A DNA stretch of 64,000 nucleotides from Variovorax boronicumulans (lineage in GTDB: Bacteria > Pseudomonadota > Gammaproteobacteria > Burkholderiales > Burkholderiaceae_C), in assembly GCF_030812215.1 (NCBI RefSeq), contig NZ_JAUSSG010000001.1, positions 248,001-312,000 of the forward strand, written 5' to 3'. Below the pieces are notes generated by a model. It did not search any database and had not been told where the DNA came from. It was given only the letters and a program-made list of their open reading frames with translations. Made by a program: the position numbers and the translations under genes. Positions 62,854 through 64,000 of this stretch are shown here, piece after piece (the first letter of the stretch is position 1; each line of letters begins with the position of its first letter).

Positions 62854-63540
62854 TCAGCCGTTCGCCGCCTCGTCGATCAGCGCTGCCACCTCCACCGGCT
62901 TCGACGCCAGCGAGGCATGGCTCGCGGCCAGCGTGATGACCTTGCGTGCGCCCAGGCGCGCCGACATGCGCTCCTGGTTGGCCGGCGCGATCATGCGGTC
63001 GTCGCTGGAAATCTGATACCACGAGGGCTTCTTCTTCCAGGCCGGCGCCGTGATGGCGTCGCCGAAGGTGCTGGCCAGCGGCGCCTTCTGCGTCACGCCC
63101 ATCACCAGCCCTTCTTCGGCCGTCAGGTCCTGGCAGAAGCTCTCGTGGAATTTCTCGGGCTTGACCCAGAGGTAGCCGTCGCTGTCGGGTGCGAGGTTGG
63201 GCACCGCGACCGGCGGATGTTCCTGCGTGATCGCGCCTGGGCTCTCGCCCGCATCGGGCGCGAAGGCCGCGATGTAGACCAGCCCGACCACGTTGGGCAG
63301 ATCGCCCGCCTGCGTGATCACCGCGCCGCCGTACGAGTGGCCCACCAGCAGCACCGGGCCCGGCACCTGCGCCACCAGTTTGCGTGTGCGCTCGGCGTCG
63401 TCGGCCAGCGAGGTCAGCGGCAGTTCGACCGCGCGAATGCCTGTGTGGCCCTTGCGCGAAAGCTCCACGATGACCTTGCTCCAGTGCGCCGCACCACCCC
63501 AGAAACCATGGACCAGAACGACCGTCGGTTTATTGCTCAT
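62854..63540 (-). CDS. Alpha/beta hydrolase
   Basis: This is a 228-residue alpha/beta hydrolase of the small plant-esterase-like bacterial group. The oxyanion-hole string is VLVHGFWGGAAHW, the nucleophile S69 is in LLVGHSYGG, and the catalytic His is likely in TLAASHASLASKP near 210. There is no signal peptide. The substrate is unknown, probably an ester. ATG 63540 follows AGGGAG by about 10 bases; the longer frame upstream is unrelated. It is divergent from nothing: the Crp-type gene upstream is on the same strand, 100 bases away. Confidence 0.87.
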   Translation of the reverse strand: MSNKPTVVLVHGFWGGAAHWSKVIVELSRKGHTGIRAVELPLTSLADDAERTRKLVAQVPGPVLLVGHSYGGAVITQAGDLPNVVGLVYIAAFAPDAGESPGAITQEHPPVAVPNLAPDSDGYLWVKPEKFHESFCQDLTAEEGLVMGVTQKAPLASTFGDAITAPAWKKKPSWYQISSDDRMIAPANQERMSARLGARKVITLAASHASLASKPVEVAALIDEAANG

Positions 63541-63640
63541 GATTTGAATACTCCCTGTGAAAACAAAATGCCGCCACGCCAACATGGCAAGGCGGGACGT
63601 TCTTATACGCCGCCTCGCATGCTTTTTCGGTGACGCCCAT

Positions 63641-64000
63641 TCAGCCCGTACTGACAAGCCGCTGCAGCGCGTCGAGCGACAGCAATTCGATGCGTCCGTA
63701 GCCCAGCGCAACCACGCCTTCGCCCGCCAGCGCATTGAGTTCCTTCGAGAGCGTCTGGCGCGTCACGCCGAGCATCATCGCGAGCGCTTCCTGCGGCAGC
63801 TGGAGGCTGTGCCGCAGGTGCACCGACTGCGTCGCATCGCCGCGCGCGAGCACCAGCAGCCGGTGCGCCACGCGCGCGCGCAAGCTGCGCAAGGTCGCGT
63901 CTTCCGCGAGGCCGTAAAGCATTCGCACCCGCGCCGCGAGCATCGCGCCGATGGCGTTGGAGAACACCACGTCGCGCATCTGCCGCGCGAAGGCTTCGGG
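63641..64000 (-). CDS. Crp/Fnr-family transcriptional regulator, 5' end cut by window edge
   Basis: The frame is open to the window end and stops at 63641, giving 119 C-terminal residues. It contains the dimerisation helix region and a Crp-type winged helix: LQLPQEALAMMLGVTRQTLSKELNALAGEGVV is the helix-turn-helix (recognition helix TRQTLSKEL), followed by the wing YGRIELLSLDAL. The cyclic-nucleotide-binding domain would lie outside the window. It precedes the hydrolase gene by 100 bases on the same strand and might regulate it; nothing further can be said. Confidence 0.87.
   Translation of the reverse strand, partial: PEAFARQMRDVVFSNAIGAMLAARVRMLYGLAEDATLRSLRARVAHRLLVLARGDATQSVHLRHSLQLPQEALAMMLGVTRQTLSKELNALAGEGVVALGYGRIELLSLDALQRLVSTG

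Overview
This 64 kb window is GC-rich chromosomal DNA from a beta-proteobacterium. The likely family is Comamonadaceae, and Variovorax or a close relative is the best guess. The guess rests on the gene orders seen here (cysS/glycosylase/accA/tilS, ribD-ribE-ribBA-ribH-nusB running into ybgC-tolQRA, pilVWXY1E), on a ZTP riboswitch in front of glyA, and on a GC-rich interspersed repeat that I associate with this family. No database search was possible, so the taxonomy is inference. Coding density is very high and most genes are core. I saw no tRNA, rRNA, IS element, prophage or CRISPR array.

Layout. 1-3835 (minus): cysS, a HhH-GPD DNA glycosylase, accA and a truncated tilS. 4039-7455 (plus): a secreted TPR protein, two cyclophilins, lpxH and mtfA, closed by a bidirectional terminator. 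7557-14436 (minus): a DUF349 protein with an arginine/glycine-rich disordered segment and a 1272-residue AsmA-like DUF748 protein. 14437-15037 is a 600-base non-coding stretch with hairpins and a promoter. 15038-17793 (plus): a lytic transglycosylase, riboswitch-controlled glyA, and nrdR. 17812-24842 (minus): a type IV pilus minor-pilin operon, pilV-pilW-pilX-pilY1-pilE-fimT. 25020-32845 (plus): riboflavin biosynthesis fused by stop/start overlaps to nusB, an aminotransferase, ybgC and tolQRA. 32958-41275 (plus): an FtsI-type transpeptidase, an M48 metalloprotease and a giant DUF4011 helicase-nuclease. 41250-45241 (minus): a periplasmic OB-fold protein and dnaE. 45389-50614 (plus): trhO, then a TctD/TctE two-component system next to TctB/TctA. 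50670-54036 (minus): an unknown small protein, two pirins, a flavodoxin-like quinone reductase and DoxX, with a YhaJ-like LysR regulator divergent at 54201. 55251-58018 (plus): a renalase-like FAD enzyme, gluQ and trmB. 58046-64000: a TonB-domain lipoprotein, a Tat-exported LivJ-type binding protein, a LysR/GNAT/MFS cassette, an alpha/beta hydrolase and the end of a Crp-family regulator.

How the genes work together. Envelope functions recur: lpxH, AsmA-like, lytic transglycosylase, type IV pili, Tol and a penicillin-binding protein. One-carbon metabolism appears as ZTP-sensing glyA. The 50.7-55.2 kb block looks like a compact quinone/electrophile response unit.

The best candidate for an under-described system is the M48 protease / DUF4011-helicase-nuclease pair at 34.8-41.3 kb. 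The two genes are linked by a 22-codon mini-ORF that overlaps both by ATGA and lies in a copy of the interspersed repeat. The helicase architecture resembles a known type of single-protein antiphage defence. Its involvement in defence here is inference.
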